From positions 1 to 64,000 of the forward strand of contig DASUHA010000045.1 of NCBI GenBank assembly GCA_036273735.1: DNA of 64,000 nucleotides, read 5' to 3'. A model generated the notes under the pieces. It saw only the letters and a list, made by a program, of their open reading frames with translations, was not told where the DNA came from and made no database searches. Made by a program: the position numbers and the translations under genes. Positions 46,152 to 57,998 of the stretch are shown piece after piece. This DNA comes from 13-2-20CM-66-19 sp036273735 (GTDB taxonomy: Bacteria > Pseudomonadota > Gammaproteobacteria > Steroidobacterales > Steroidobacteraceae). Numbering within the stretch: position 1 is the stretch's first letter; each line of letters opens with the position of its first letter.

Positions 46152-47774
46152 ATGACTGAAACCTACACGGCGCTCGCGCGCAAGTGGCGGCCGCGGGCCT
46201 TTGCCGAGCTGATCGGCCAGGACCATGTGCGCCGCGCGCTCGTCAACGCGCTCGAGACGGGGCGCGTGCATCATGCCTTTCTCTTCACCGGCACGCGCGG
46301 CGTGGGGAAGACGACCATTGCGCGCATTCTCGCCAAATGCCTGAATTGCGAGAAAGGCGTCACCCCCACGCCCTGCGGCGATTGTGCGAGCTGCCGGGAG
46401 ATCGACACCGGGCGTTTCGTGGATCTCATCGAAGTCGATGCGGCCTCGCGCACCAAGGTCGATGACACGCGCGAGCTGCTCGACAACGTGCAATACGCCC
46501 CCACCCGCGGGCGTTACAAGGTGTACCTGATCGATGAGGTACATATGCTCTCGACGCATTCCTTCAACGCGCTCCTGAAGACGCTGGAGGAGCCGCCGCC
46601 GCACGTGAAATTCCTGCTGGCCACCACCGACCCGCAGAAGCTGCCGGTCACCGTGCTCTCGCGCTGCCTGCAGTTCAACCTCAAGCGGATTCCGATCACG
46701 CAGATTGCCGCCCACTTGCGCGCCATTCTGGAGAAGGAAGGCATTGGGTTCGAGACGGCCGGCCTCACGCTCGTTGCGCAGGCCGCCGACGGCAGCATGC
46801 GGGATGGTCTGTCGCTTCTCGATCAGCTCATCGCCTTCGGTGGCGGACGTGCCGGTGAGGCTGAGGCCCGTGCCATGCTCGGCACGATCTCCCGCGACCA
46901 CGTGCTGCAACTGGCGGAGCGCCTCGCCGCCGCCGATGCCGCTGAGCTCATGCGGTATGCCCGCTCCCTCGAAGAGTGGGCACCTGACTATGCTCAAGTG
47001 CTCGATGAGCTCGGCTCACTCCTCGCGCGGATCGCCCTCAAGCAGGTGGTGAAGGACTTCGAGGGTGATGACCTCTATGCCCAGGAAGTGCTCGACCGCC
47101 TGGCCCAGGCGATCTTCCCCGAAGACGTACAGCTCTACTACCAGACCGCGATCATCGGCCGCAGGGACCTCGCGCTGGCTCCCGATCCGCGCACGGGCTT
47201 CGAGATGGCTCTGCTCAGGATGGTGGCGTTCCGGCCGCAGGCCGAGGCTGGGGCGGCGCCACAGGCCCTCCCTGGCGCGAGACCGCGCTCCCCGGCCTCA
47301 GCTGCAGTTGCGCCGCTCGCTGCACCTGCTGCGACCGTCCGGCCTACGCAGCATTCCGACCGCGACGCTGCCCCGGAGCCGGCCCCTTCAGGTGCCGCCC
47401 AGGATTGGGCGGCCATCATTTCCGCGCTGGAGCTTCAGGGCGCCGCCCGGCAGCTTGCGGCGCATTGCGTGCTGGTTGGCCGGGAGGGAGCGGTCGTGCG
47501 CCTCGCGCTCGATCCCCGCAGCAAGTTCATGCGGACTGCCGCCGTGGAGGAGAAGCTCGCTCAGGCGCTCGCGCGTCACTATGGCGAGCCGATCCGTCTG
47601 GAGTTCACCACGGCGATCTCGCTGGCCGAGACTCCGGCCCAGGCGGGGGAGCGCGCCACCCAGGAGGAGGCCGAAGCGGCTCGCCGTGCCTTCGAGTCCG
47701 ACCCGGGCGTTCAGGGCTTTCGCGAACGCTTCGGCGCAACGCCCCTTCCTGAGACCATCCGGCCCTTAAAATAG
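46152..47774 (+). CDS. dnaX: DNA polymerase III subunit gamma/tau
   Basis: Clamp-loader ATPase. TYTALARKWRPRAFAELIGQDHV, Walker A GTRGVGKTTIA, zinc cysteines (CLNCEKG...CGDCASC), Walker B VYLIDEVHML and sensor-1 TTDPQKLP. After domain III a Pro/Ala-rich linker (about residues 365-420) leads to a tau-type C-terminal domain. 540 residues, shorter than E. coli tau (643). No A-AAA-AAG-type slippery run is seen in the linker region, so separate gamma production by frameshifting is not supported. Confidence 0.95.
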   Translation: MTETYTALARKWRPRAFAELIGQDHVRRALVNALETGRVHHAFLFTGTRGVGKTTIARILAKCLNCEKGVTPTPCGDCASCREIDTGRFVDLIEVDAASRTKVDDTRELLDNVQYAPTRGRYKVYLIDEVHMLSTHSFNALLKTLEEPPPHVKFLLATTDPQKLPVTVLSRCLQFNLKRIPITQIAAHLRAILEKEGIGFETAGLTLVAQAADGSMRDGLSLLDQLIAFGGGRAGEAEARAMLGTISRDHVLQLAERLAAADAAELMRYARSLEEWAPDYAQVLDELGSLLARIALKQVVKDFEGDDLYAQEVLDRLAQAIFPEDVQLYYQTAIIGRRDLALAPDPRTGFEMALLRMVAFRPQAEAGAAPQALPGARPRSPASAAVAPLAAPAATVRPTQHSDRDAAPEPAPSGAAQDWAAIISALELQGAARQLAAHCVLVGREGAVVRLALDPRSKFMRTAAVEEKLAQALARHYGEPIRLEFTTAISLAETPAQAGERATQEEAEAARRAFESDPGVQGFRERFGATPLPETIRPLK

Positions 47775-47796
47775 GCGATCAATCTGCGGAGAGACC

Positions 47797-48120
47797 ATGA
47801 AGGGGAATTTCAACAACCTGATGAAGCAGGCCCAGGCGATGCAGGCCAACATGCAGAAGGTCCAGGAAGAGATCGCTGCTCTCGAGGTGGTCGGTGAGGC
47901 CGGTGGCGGCATGGTGAAGGTGACCATGAGCGGCCGCCACGAGACTCGCCGCGTGCAGATCGAGCCTGCCGTGATCGGCGAGGACCGTGAGATGCTCGAG
48001 GACCTCATTGCCGCGGCCGTGAACGATGCCGTCCACAAAGTGGAGGCGAAGGTGCAGGAGAAGATGTCGTCCATGACGGCCGGCCTGCAGCTGCCCCCGG
48101 GAATGAAACTGCCGTTTTGA
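47797..48120 (+). CDS. ybaB: YbaB/EbfC nucleoid-associated protein
   Basis: Small DNA-binding dimer. FNNLMKQAQAMQANMQKVQEEIAALEVVGEAGGGMVKVTM and LEDLIAAAVNDAVHKVE are family blocks; 107 residues. The stop TGA overlaps the TTG start of recR. Confidence 0.95.
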   Translation: MKGNFNNLMKQAQAMQANMQKVQEEIAALEVVGEAGGGMVKVTMSGRHETRRVQIEPAVIGEDREMLEDLIAAAVNDAVHKVEAKVQEKMSSMTAGLQLPPGMKLPF

Positions 48121-48716
48121 AGCACTCCCCCCGCCTCGCCCAGCTCATCGAAGCCCTGCGCCAGCTCCCGGGCGTTGGGCCGAAGACCGCTCAGCGCATG
48201 GCTTTTCACCTTCTCCAGGACGCGCGTCCTGCGGCGCGCACGCTCGCGCAGGCGCTCGAGGGTGCGCTGGCCTCCGTGGCGCGCTGCCGGCGCTGCCGCA
48301 TGCTCACCGAGGAGGAGCTGTGCTCGATCTGCGCTGCGCCGCAGCGCGAGACCTCGCTCCTCTGCGCCGTGGAGTCGCCGGCTGATGTCGTCGCCATCGA
48401 GCAGTCCGGCAGTTACCGTGGGCGCTACTTCGTGTTGATGGGTCACTTGTCGCCGCTCGACGGAGTCGGTCCGGAGCAGCTCGGCATTCGTGAGCTCGAA
48501 GCCATTCTCGAGGAGGGCTCGGTCCGCGAGCTGATCCTCGCGACGAATCCGACGGTCGAGGGAGAGGCCACGGCGCATTTCCTCGCGGAGCTCGCCACGC
48601 GCCGCGGGCTGCGCGCCAGCCGGATCGCGCACGGCGTGCCGATCGGCGGGGAGCTCGAGTACGTCGACGGCGGAACGCTGGCGCACGCGCTCACCGGGCG
48701 CCAGACCGTCGTTTGA
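48117..48716 (+). CDS. recR: Recombination protein RecR
   Basis: Clamp-like partner of RecO/RecF in gap repair. Helix-hairpin-helix LRQLPGVGPKTAQRMAFHLL, four-cysteine zinc finger (CRRC...CSIC), Toprim domain with VESPADVVAIE and the C-terminal Walker-B-like segment. 199 residues. TTG start at 48117 overlaps the ybaB stop. Confidence 0.95.
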   Translation: MKHSPRLAQLIEALRQLPGVGPKTAQRMAFHLLQDARPAARTLAQALEGALASVARCRRCRMLTEEELCSICAAPQRETSLLCAVESPADVVAIEQSGSYRGRYFVLMGHLSPLDGVGPEQLGIRELEAILEEGSVRELILATNPTVEGEATAHFLAELATRRGLRASRIAHGVPIGGELEYVDGGTLAHALTGRQTVV

Positions 48717-48720
48717 TCAT

Positions 48721-49638
48721 TCAGCGCCGCTGCTTCGACCGCCTGATGCCACTCAGCTCCTCGGCGAGGCGCCGCAGACGCCGGTAGCTCTCGTAGCGCC
48801 TGGCATCCATCGCTCCGGACTCTACGGCCTGCCGTACGGCACACCCCGGCTCGCGCATGTGCCGACAGTCGAGGAACCGGCAGCCGGGGGCAAGACGCCC
48901 CACCTCCGCGAATCCGAGATGCCGCGGATCGAGATGATCGACCGCCGGGGCAAAGTCGCGCACGCCCGGTGAGTCGATGAGCCTGCCTCCGCCTGCGAGC
49001 TCGAAGAGCCGCGAGACGGTCGTCGTATGACGACCTTCCTCCTCGCGCATGAGGCTGCCGATCTCGACCTCGGCATCGGGAGCCAGGCGCCGAACCAGCG
49101 ACGATTTTCCGACACCCGACTGTCCGACGAGCGCCGCGACCTGCCCGGCGCATGCCGAAAGCAACAGGTCGATACCCTCACCGGTTGCGGCCGAGAGCGT
49201 AATGCACGGATAGCCTGCCGCCGCGTAGACCTCCAGTTGCCTCCTCAGTGCCTCATCGAGGCCGAGCTCCGCCTTGTTGAGCACCGGCGTTGCGGCGATC
49301 CCGGCCGACTCGGCGGCGGCGAGGTAACGGTCGGCGACGAACGGATCGGGAGGCGGCAGCGGCGCAATGACGACCAACAGCCGGGTGACATTGGCGAGCA
49401 CCGGCTCGATCCCGCCGCGTGCATTCGACCGGTACAGGGTCGTGCGCCGCGGCAGGACCTCCACCACGTGTACTTCATCGTGGCGTGGATCGTTGCGGCA
49501 ACGGACCTCATCGCCGCACACCGCGCCGAGGTCGCGTCCGAAGGGCCGCGCTCTGATGGTACGGCCGGAGGCCTCCTGGACCAGGAGGTGGCGGCCGAAA
49601 GCGGCGATCACGCGCGCATCGAAGGTTGCTACACTCAC
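48721..49638 (-). CDS. rsgA: Small ribosomal subunit biogenesis GTPase RsgA
   Basis: Late 30S maturation GTPase. OB fold start (ARVIAAFGRHLLVQ), circularly permuted GTPase motifs NKAEL (G4), GQSGVGKSSLVR (G1), RHTTT (G2), DSPGVRDF (G3), then zinc-binding CRFLDCRHMREPGC. 305 residues from GTG 49638. The divergent orn starts only three bases away, so the 5' boundary is tight and the true start could be slightly downstream. Confidence 0.92.
   Translation of the reverse strand: MSVATFDARVIAAFGRHLLVQEASGRTIRARPFGRDLGAVCGDEVRCRNDPRHDEVHVVEVLPRRTTLYRSNARGGIEPVLANVTRLLVVIAPLPPPDPFVADRYLAAAESAGIAATPVLNKAELGLDEALRRQLEVYAAAGYPCITLSAATGEGIDLLLSACAGQVAALVGQSGVGKSSLVRRLAPDAEVEIGSLMREEEGRHTTTVSRLFELAGGGRLIDSPGVRDFAPAVDHLDPRHLGFAEVGRLAPGCRFLDCRHMREPGCAVRQAVESGAMDARRYESYRRLRRLAEELSGIRRSKQRR
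49627..49635 (+). promoter_or_regulatory. Extended -10 element of orn
   Basis: TGC followed by TACACT (49630-49635) ends six bases before the orn ATG at 49642. The predicted start of transcription therefore falls on or next to the A of the ATG, giving a leaderless or nearly leaderless mRNA. The -35 region is weak. Confidence 0.45.
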
Positions 49639-49641
49639 AGT

Positions 49642-50194
49642 ATGCCGAGCGCAGAGAATCTGATTTGGATCGATCTCGAGATGACGGGTCTCAAGCCCGA
49701 CACGGACTCTATCATCGAGATCGCTACGATCGTCACCGACAAGCAGCTCACCGTCCTCGCCGAGGGGCCGGTCATGGCCATTCACCAGCCCGATGAGGCG
49801 CTGGCGCGGATGGATGAGTGGAACCAGCGGCAGCATGGCGCCTCCGGGCTCGTGGCGCGGGTGCGGACGAGCCGGATCAGCGTGTCGGAGGCAGAGGCGC
49901 GCACACTCGAGTTCCTGGCTACGCTGGTCGCGCCGGGCGCTTCACCGATGTGCGGCAACAGCATCTGCCAGGACCGGCGGTTCCTCGCCCGCTCCATGCC
50001 GCAGCTCGAGAAGTTCTTCCACTACCGCAACCTCGATGTCAGCACCCTGAAGGAGCTGGCCCGCCGGTGGGCGCCGGACGTCGCGGCAGGCATCGCCAAG
50101 CAGAGCGCGCATCTCGCGCTCGCCGACATCCGCGAGTCGATCGGGGAGCTGAAGTACTACCGGGCGCGGCTCTTCGCCCCGGCTTATTCGGGGC

Positions 50195-50208
<14 letters not shown>
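49642..50208 (+). CDS. orn: Oligoribonuclease
   Basis: DEDDh exonuclease that degrades short RNA fragments (and pGpG). WIDLEMTGL carries the first Asp and Glu, CGNSICQDRRFL the third acidic site, HLALADIRESI the His and last Asp. 188 residues, usual length. Start fixed by MPSAENLIWIDLEMTG. Its last 14 bases overlap the end of ppsA on the other strand. Confidence 0.96.
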
Positions 50209-52570
<2,362 letters not shown>

Positions 52571-52638
52571 GAGAACTCCGCTTGCTCCGCGCCGCGCGCG
52601 GTGGAAGACTTAGGCCCTCTGCAGCCGGGCCGCATGCC

Positions 52639-53460
52639 GTGAGCCGTCGAACCGTATTCTTCGTATCGGACCAGACGGGAGTGACCGCGGAAACACTGGG
52701 TCACAGCCTCATGACCCAGTTCGAGGGTTTGCAGTTTCGGCCGGTGACTTTGCCATTTGTATCGACCCTTGACAAGGCGCAGGAGGCGGTACGCAGGATC
52801 GACCGTGCCGCCCAGGAGGAGGGGCTGCGTCCGATCGTGTTCAGCACGCTGGTACAGGATGACCTGCGCGATGTGGTGATGCAGGCCAATGGCCTCTTTC
52901 TCGACTTCTTTGCCGCTTTCGTGGGCCCTCTCGAGCGCGAGCTCAACACCCGCTCCACCCACCGGGCCGGCCGCGCCCATGGCATCGCGGACCTGAGCGC
53001 CTATACTGCGCGCATCAACGCCACCAACTTCGCGTTGGCCAACGATGATGGCACCGGCGGCGACTATGCCCATGCCGATGTCATACTGCTCGGCGTCTCG
53101 CGCTCCGGTAAGACCCCGACCTGTCTCTACCTGGCGCTGCAGTATGGCGTGTTCGCGGCCAATTACCCGCTCACCGAGGAAGATCTCGAGTCCGGACAGC
53201 TTCCTGCCCGGCTCGAGCCCCATCGTCGCAAGCTTTATGCCCTGACGATCAAAGCCGAGCGGCTGCAACAGATCCGCAATGAGCGCCGCCCGCAGAGCCG
53301 CTACGCCTCCCAGCAGCAGGTGAGCTACGAGCTGCGTGCGGCCGAGGCGCTGATCGCGCGCTTGCGCATCCCCACGCTCGATACGACCGAATGCTCGATC
53401 GAGGAGATCGCCGCCCGCATTCTCAACACCACGGGCATCGAGCGGCGGCTGCGGCCATAG
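52639..53460 (+). CDS. ppsR: PEP synthase regulatory kinase/phosphorylase PpsR
   Basis: DUF299 bifunctional enzyme that inactivates PpsA by ADP-dependent phosphorylation and reactivates it by phosphorolysis. VFFVSDQTGVTAETLGHSLM at the start and P-loop GVSRSGKTPT near residue 155. 273 residues from GTG 52639. The 68-base gap to ppsA holds both promoters. Confidence 0.95.
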   Translation: MSRRTVFFVSDQTGVTAETLGHSLMTQFEGLQFRPVTLPFVSTLDKAQEAVRRIDRAAQEEGLRPIVFSTLVQDDLRDVVMQANGLFLDFFAAFVGPLERELNTRSTHRAGRAHGIADLSAYTARINATNFALANDDGTGGDYAHADVILLGVSRSGKTPTCLYLALQYGVFAANYPLTEEDLESGQLPARLEPHRRKLYALTIKAERLQQIRNERRPQSRYASQQQVSYELRAAEALIARLRIPTLDTTECSIEEIAARILNTTGIERRLRP

Positions 53461-53609
53461 CCGCCGTCCGGGAGAGCTGTCGGCGTCCGGCGTCGGCGCG
53501 CAAACGGTTCCCGAGGGCTGATTATCACCTGGAACCGGAACTCAGTGGCGTGCAAGTTTCGTGCTGAAAAGTTCCGCGACAGCCGTCGAAAAAACCGGCG
53601 TTGCATGGC

Positions 53610-53637
53610 TTGCAGTGTCACGGACGTACGTTATAGT
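53610..53637 (+). promoter_or_regulatory. Promoter of the DUF1249 gene
   Basis: TTGCAG (53610-53615) and TATAGT (53632-53637) with a 16-base spacer. Transcription would start near 53644, right at the ATG (53645), so the mRNA would have almost no leader. Confidence 0.5.
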
Positions 53638-53644
53638 CGGCGTG

Positions 53645-54151
53645 ATGCTCGATGACACTCTGACACGAGTCTCCTGGCGCGCGAAGCCACGCAGCTTCGT
53701 TGCGCTGATGAGCCTCTATGAGAGCAATTTCATCCGCCTCGGGTGGCTCGCGGGAGACCTGCAGCGCCTCGAGGGCCGGCACTGCTCGCATGTACCGGGC
53801 GATTGTGACCTCCTTCTCACCGTTACCGGCCGCTCACCCTACACCAGTACCGCCGACCTGACCTACGTCTTGCCCGCGGCCGCCGGCGCCGTGGCCTGTC
53901 CCGATATGCGCCTGTGCATCTACCACGATGCGCATCTGCTCGAGGCGCAGGAATGGGCGGCGGGCCAGGCAGTGGGCCAGGGCCAGCCGGCCCTGCGGTC
54001 GCCCCGAGGCGCACCTGAGACCCCGAGGAAAGCGGAGCGTGAACTGGATCAGCGCTGGGCGCGCAACATGATGTTAAACAAGTGGCTGGAATACTGCGCG
54101 GAGCGGGGGCATCGCTTCTCAACGGCTACGAGGCTCAACGCCGCCGAGTGA
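53645..54151 (+). CDS. DUF1249 (YqiB-like) family protein
   Basis: Cytoplasmic protein of unknown function related to E. coli YqiB. Family blocks: FVALMSLYESNFIRL, YTSTADLTY, CPDMRLCIYHDAHLLEAQ and the C-terminal LDQRWARNMMLNKWLEYC. 168 residues; about 25 more than YqiB because of a low-complexity insert (roughly residues 108-135, GQAVGQGQPALRSPRG). An in-frame GTG lies at 53642. In E. coli the family member sits beside cpdA; here the next gene is an unrelated coiled-coil protein. Confidence 0.8.
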   Translation: MLDDTLTRVSWRAKPRSFVALMSLYESNFIRLGWLAGDLQRLEGRHCSHVPGDCDLLLTVTGRSPYTSTADLTYVLPAAAGAVACPDMRLCIYHDAHLLEAQEWAAGQAVGQGQPALRSPRGAPETPRKAERELDQRWARNMMLNKWLEYCAERGHRFSTATRLNAAE

Positions 54152-54179
54152 GAATCGGCGGCCTGCCGCCGTTCGTCTC

Positions 54180-55238
54180 ATGATGGCGCTTCGACAGCTC
54201 GGCTTCCTGAAAGTCAATTTCCGCCGCGAGGAAACCGCGGAGGATGACCATCGCGTGCTCGCTCTGTTCCGCAACCGCGCGGAGCTGAAGAAGGCCTATG
54301 GCGAGCTGCAGGAGGAGATCTACCGGCTGAAGGACCGCATCAAGCAGCAGGAGGGCGCCACGCAGCGCGTACAGGAGATGCTGGGCGCGCTCGAGGGCCG
54401 CCTAGGCCTCTCCGAGACGGCGTTTCCGGCGCTCGTGTTCTACCAGCTGCGCAGGCTTTGGCAGACGGGACGCGAGCTTCTCGAGCGCTTCGTCACCGAG
54501 CTCGCCGCCCAACAGGACGAGCGTGAGCGCCGTCAACATCTCGCCGAGCACAACCGGCGTGTGTTTGCAAAGCGCCAGGCGGCCGATCAGCGGCTGCGCG
54601 GCGCGCAGCGCCTGGTGGCGGAAGAAGCGGCACGGCTGACCGATCTCGAGAGCCAACGCGCACGGCTGCAGCGGTTTTGGCACTATTTCAAGCGGCGGGC
54701 GCTCGAGCAGACGATCTCACAGGCGCGCGCGGCCGCGGCTGCTGCCGACCTCTCCCTGGTCGCGGCGCGCGAGGCGGTCGAGGAAATCGAGCGCGAACCG
54801 GTTCCCGAGTTCCCCGGTCTTTCGCTCGAGGCGCGACGCGCCATCAACATCGCGGCGATCGCGTACGCCGAGGTACTCTGCCTGCGGCTCGCCCGCACGC
54901 AGCTCGTCATGCAGGCGCGCGAGGCAACGCGCCACCGGGAAGCCACCGACGAATACGGCTCGCGCGCGGAGTGCGAAGCGTTGATGAAGCAGATCGAGCG
55001 CGCAGCCGAGCTGCTGCGGGCCCCCACCAACCTGACGCAGGAAGTCAAACAGAGGTCCGGGCGTCTGACGCAACTGGCCCGGTATCGCGTCGCGACGGAT
55101 GCGGCGCCGACAGCCGAATCGCTGGCTTTTTCCGAGGGGGATGCCCTCGGAGCGGAGCCGGGAGGCCTGTCGGCGGCACGCATGCCGAACGTGCTCGCCG
55201 AGGATACGTGGGACGTCTACGGCGTCCTGCTGCGTTAG
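54180..55238 (+). CDS. Predicted coiled-coil protein of unknown function
   Basis: Not recognised. 352 residues, soluble, no signal peptide. Residues 30-75 and 100-200 are long charged helices with heptad-like spacing (AYGELQEEIYRLKDRIKQQE, ERERRQHLAEHNRR, RLTDLESQRARLQRF), consistent with a coiled coil. A second helical part (about 205-300) contains GLSLEARRAINIAAIAYAEVLCLRLA. Codon usage matches the surroundings, so it is a real gene. Lies 28 bases after the DUF1249 gene and converges with prc (7 bases between stops). Confidence 0.7.
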   Translation: MMALRQLGFLKVNFRREETAEDDHRVLALFRNRAELKKAYGELQEEIYRLKDRIKQQEGATQRVQEMLGALEGRLGLSETAFPALVFYQLRRLWQTGRELLERFVTELAAQQDERERRQHLAEHNRRVFAKRQAADQRLRGAQRLVAEEAARLTDLESQRARLQRFWHYFKRRALEQTISQARAAAAAADLSLVAAREAVEEIEREPVPEFPGLSLEARRAINIAAIAYAEVLCLRLARTQLVMQAREATRHREATDEYGSRAECEALMKQIERAAELLRAPTNLTQEVKQRSGRLTQLARYRVATDAAPTAESLAFSEGDALGAEPGGLSAARMPNVLAEDTWDVYGVLLR

Positions 55239-55245
55239 CGGACGG

Positions 55246-57387
55246 TCAGGATCCCCGCTCCGGGTTCGTGCTCGCGGTCTTCTCCACGGGAAGGCTGGAG
55301 CGGTCGAGCGCGACCATGTCCGCCGTGATGTCGGCCGCCTGATCCAGGATCACATCCGGAATCTTGTCGTTGTCCTTGTCGATCTGCTCCACGGCCTTGA
55401 GGGGCGGCAGGCCGAGCGCGGCGCGGCGCTTGTTGTCGAGTGACAGCAAAGCTTTGTCGTTACGCGTGCGCTCCTCGCGCCGCGCCGTGAGATTGAGAGA
55501 CACGGTATGCTGTTCGCGCATGCCATCGATGCTGTTGATGTCGGCAGCCAGCCACTGATAGTTGGGATCACGCTGCGCGCGCGCGGTCTGGGCGGCGCTC
55601 AGCTGGGTAATCGACGGCACCGCCGACATTCCGGTGCTCACCGTGAAGGGTACGCCCGAGATGCGGTCCCAGGGGAGGGATGCCGGCTGGTCTGCCTCGC
55701 CGACCTCTTTCGGGTCGATCGGAGAGGGCAGCGTCACGTCCGGCACCACGCCGCGATGTTGCGTGCTCTCGCCTGTGATGCGATAGAACTTGCCGATCGT
55801 CACGGTGAGCTGGCCCTCGACCGGCTTTTCGCTCCAGCGGTCGAGAGGTACGAGGTTCTGCACCGTGCCTTTGCCGAAGGTGTTCTGGCCGATGATGACG
55901 CCCCGATGGTAGTCCTGGATGGCGCCGGCGAAGATCTCCGAGGCCGAGGCGCTGAAGCGATTCACCAGCACGGCGAGCGGACCGGTATAGGCCGGTCCTT
56001 CCTCCGGATCCTGCAGGGTCTCGATGTGGCCGCTGCGGTCGCGCAACCGTACGACCGGTCCGTGCGGCGTGAATAGGCCGGTGAGCGCGGTCGCCTCCGG
56101 CAGGTAACCACCGCCGTTGTCACGCAGGTCGAGCACCAGCCCGTCGATGTGCTGGTCTTCGAGTTTCTCGAGCAGGCGCAGTACGTCGCGAGTCGTGCTG
56201 CGATAGTTGGGATCGCCGGCATTCTCCGCGGCGATGTCCTCGTAGAAGCTCGGTACGGTGATGACGCCGATGCGGTACGTTCGGCCGTGATCGGTCACGG
56301 TCTTGAGCTTGCTCTGCGCTTCCTGGTTCTTCAGAGTCACTTTGTTGCGCACGAACTGCAGCGTCTTTTCCTTCGAGCCGGGCGCCGCGCCGGCCGGCAA
56401 CACCTGTAGCCGCACCTCGGTGCCCGCCTTGCCGCGGATGAGCTGCACGACATCATCCAGCCGCCAACCGACGACGTCCGTGACGGGCCCTGAGTCGCCT
56501 TGGCCGACGGCCGTGATGCGGTCATTGGGCTTCAGCGTCCCGGCGGTCGCCGCCGGCCCTCCCTGAATGACGTTCATGATGGTGACGTAGTTGTCGATGA
56601 GCTGCAGGGAGGCGCCGATGCCCTCGTAGTTGAGACTCATCTGGATGCGGTACTCCTCGGAGTTGAGCGGCGAGAAGTAGCTCGTGTGCGGATCGTAAGT
56701 GCGTGCGTAGGCATTCATCAGGTCCTCGAACACATCCTCGGACTTGATCTGATCCACCCGCGTGATGACGGTCTGATAGCGCTTACGCAGCAGGTTCGCG
56801 GCCTGCGGCCAGGTCTTGCCGGCGAGCATGAGGGAGACGGCGTCGTTGATGACGCGCTTCTTCCAGAGCTGATCCATCTCCGCCCCGGTGGCGGGCCAGG
56901 GCGCGTGCTCGCGGTCGAAATCGTAGCTCGCGGTCGTGTTCCAGTCCGGCTCCGATTTCAACAGCTCGAGCGCGTACTGCATGCGCTCCCGGTTCCGCTG
57001 CTTGAAGCGATCGAAGATCACGTAACCGGGATCGACGTTCCCCGTATGGATCATGTCGTCGAACTGGTCGCGATACGCCGAGAGCTGTTGCACGTCGCTC
57101 GCCAGGAAGTAGCTGTGCTCAGGGTCGAGGAACTCCAGGTAGCGCTTGAACACTTCCCGGGAGAAGGTGTCGTCGATCGCAGCGCGACTGTAGTGAGTCT
57201 CCTCGAGGATCCGGCCGATCTTGCGAGCGACGGCACGCTGATCATCGGTCGGCGCCAACGCCCCGGGAGGCAGGATCGAGGCGGCGCTGGCAGGGGTACG
57301 CAGAACGGCGTCCGTGGCGGCGAGCAAGAGAACCGACAGGACGGTGAGGGCTAGCCATCCGAGCGGACGGCGGAGGTGCTTGGACAT
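55246..57387 (-). CDS. prc: Tail-specific C-terminal processing protease Prc (Tsp)
   Basis: Periplasmic serine protease that, among other targets, degrades tmRNA-tagged periplasmic proteins. Signal peptide (LGWLALTVLSVLLLAATDAV), N-terminal DUF3340-type region, PDZ domain (YEGIGASLQLIDNYVTIMNVIQGGPA), then the S41 domain with the nucleophile in RFSASASEIFAGAIQDY and the lysine in GQNTFGKGTVQ, and a C-terminal domain. 713 residues against 682 in E. coli. Transcribed alone. Confidence 0.94.
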   Translation of the reverse strand: MSKHLRRPLGWLALTVLSVLLLAATDAVLRTPASAASILPPGALAPTDDQRAVARKIGRILEETHYSRAAIDDTFSREVFKRYLEFLDPEHSYFLASDVQQLSAYRDQFDDMIHTGNVDPGYVIFDRFKQRNRERMQYALELLKSEPDWNTTASYDFDREHAPWPATGAEMDQLWKKRVINDAVSLMLAGKTWPQAANLLRKRYQTVITRVDQIKSEDVFEDLMNAYARTYDPHTSYFSPLNSEEYRIQMSLNYEGIGASLQLIDNYVTIMNVIQGGPAATAGTLKPNDRITAVGQGDSGPVTDVVGWRLDDVVQLIRGKAGTEVRLQVLPAGAAPGSKEKTLQFVRNKVTLKNQEAQSKLKTVTDHGRTYRIGVITVPSFYEDIAAENAGDPNYRSTTRDVLRLLEKLEDQHIDGLVLDLRDNGGGYLPEATALTGLFTPHGPVVRLRDRSGHIETLQDPEEGPAYTGPLAVLVNRFSASASEIFAGAIQDYHRGVIIGQNTFGKGTVQNLVPLDRWSEKPVEGQLTVTIGKFYRITGESTQHRGVVPDVTLPSPIDPKEVGEADQPASLPWDRISGVPFTVSTGMSAVPSITQLSAAQTARAQRDPNYQWLAADINSIDGMREQHTVSLNLTARREERTRNDKALLSLDNKRRAALGLPPLKAVEQIDKDNDKIPDVILDQAADITADMVALDRSSLPVEKTASTNPERGS

Positions 57388-57610
57388 CTGAAGCTGCTCG
57401 CGGGTCCTTAGGGGAGGTGAAGTAGGGGTCTACGGAAAGGCGGTACTCAGGGAAGAGGCGCAGTCTGCGCGCTCACGGCCAATAGTATCCCTGAGACATC
57501 CTGAATGCGTCCGGATTCGCGGAGCGGGTTCCTCGGTCAGTCGCATTCTGTAAAGGCCGATCTCATGGGGTCTCACCACGGTAAGGGGTGCACCCTGGGG
57601 CTCGCACGGC

Positions 57611-57949
57611 TCATTCCCGGGGCACGCGCCGCAGCACCGCCAGCCAGAGCCTCGTGGCGAGGATCAGCAGGGGCGGGCCCACCGCGACCGCCCAGTAGCC
57701 GAGCCAGCCATGGGCGAGGCCGGAAAAATAGTCTCCGTAGAGGGCCAGCGGGCCGAGGCTGCGCGGGTCGTCGCCGTGGGTGTACGGGCCGAGCGCCTTG
57801 TGCCCGACGATCCAGATGAGGAGGGGGATCACGAGCAGCCCGAGTGCCAGCGCACCCCCGAAAAGCACCGCCTCCCGCCGGGTGCGGGTCTCGAGGCTGA
57901 AGGCTTGGGCCCGAGCCAGGGCTCCTGGCTTGCCGGCAGACTCCGTCAT
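57611..57949 (-). CDS. Small membrane protein of unknown function
   Basis: 112 residues with two hydrophobic segments (about 30-48, VLFGGALALGLLVIPLLIWIVG; about 82-102, WLGYWAVAVGPPLLILATRLW) and an arginine-rich end. ATG 57949 is the first sensible start. I cannot place it in a family. The 223 bases between it and prc contain no gene that I can see; presumably the prc promoter. Divergent from the oxidoreductase gene. Confidence 0.65.
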   Translation of the reverse strand: MTESAGKPGALARAQAFSLETRTRREAVLFGGALALGLLVIPLLIWIVGHKALGPYTHGDDPRSLGPLALYGDYFSGLAHGWLGYWAVAVGPPLLILATRLWLAVLRRVPRE

Positions 57950-57998
57950 GGGAGCAGTGTAGCCGATCGGGTGCTTCCCCAGGTCATAATGCGAGGCT

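Noticed and set aside
46152..47774. Programmed frameshift producing a gamma subunit from dnaX
   Set aside because: No A-rich slippery heptamer or similar run is seen in the linker region after domain III.
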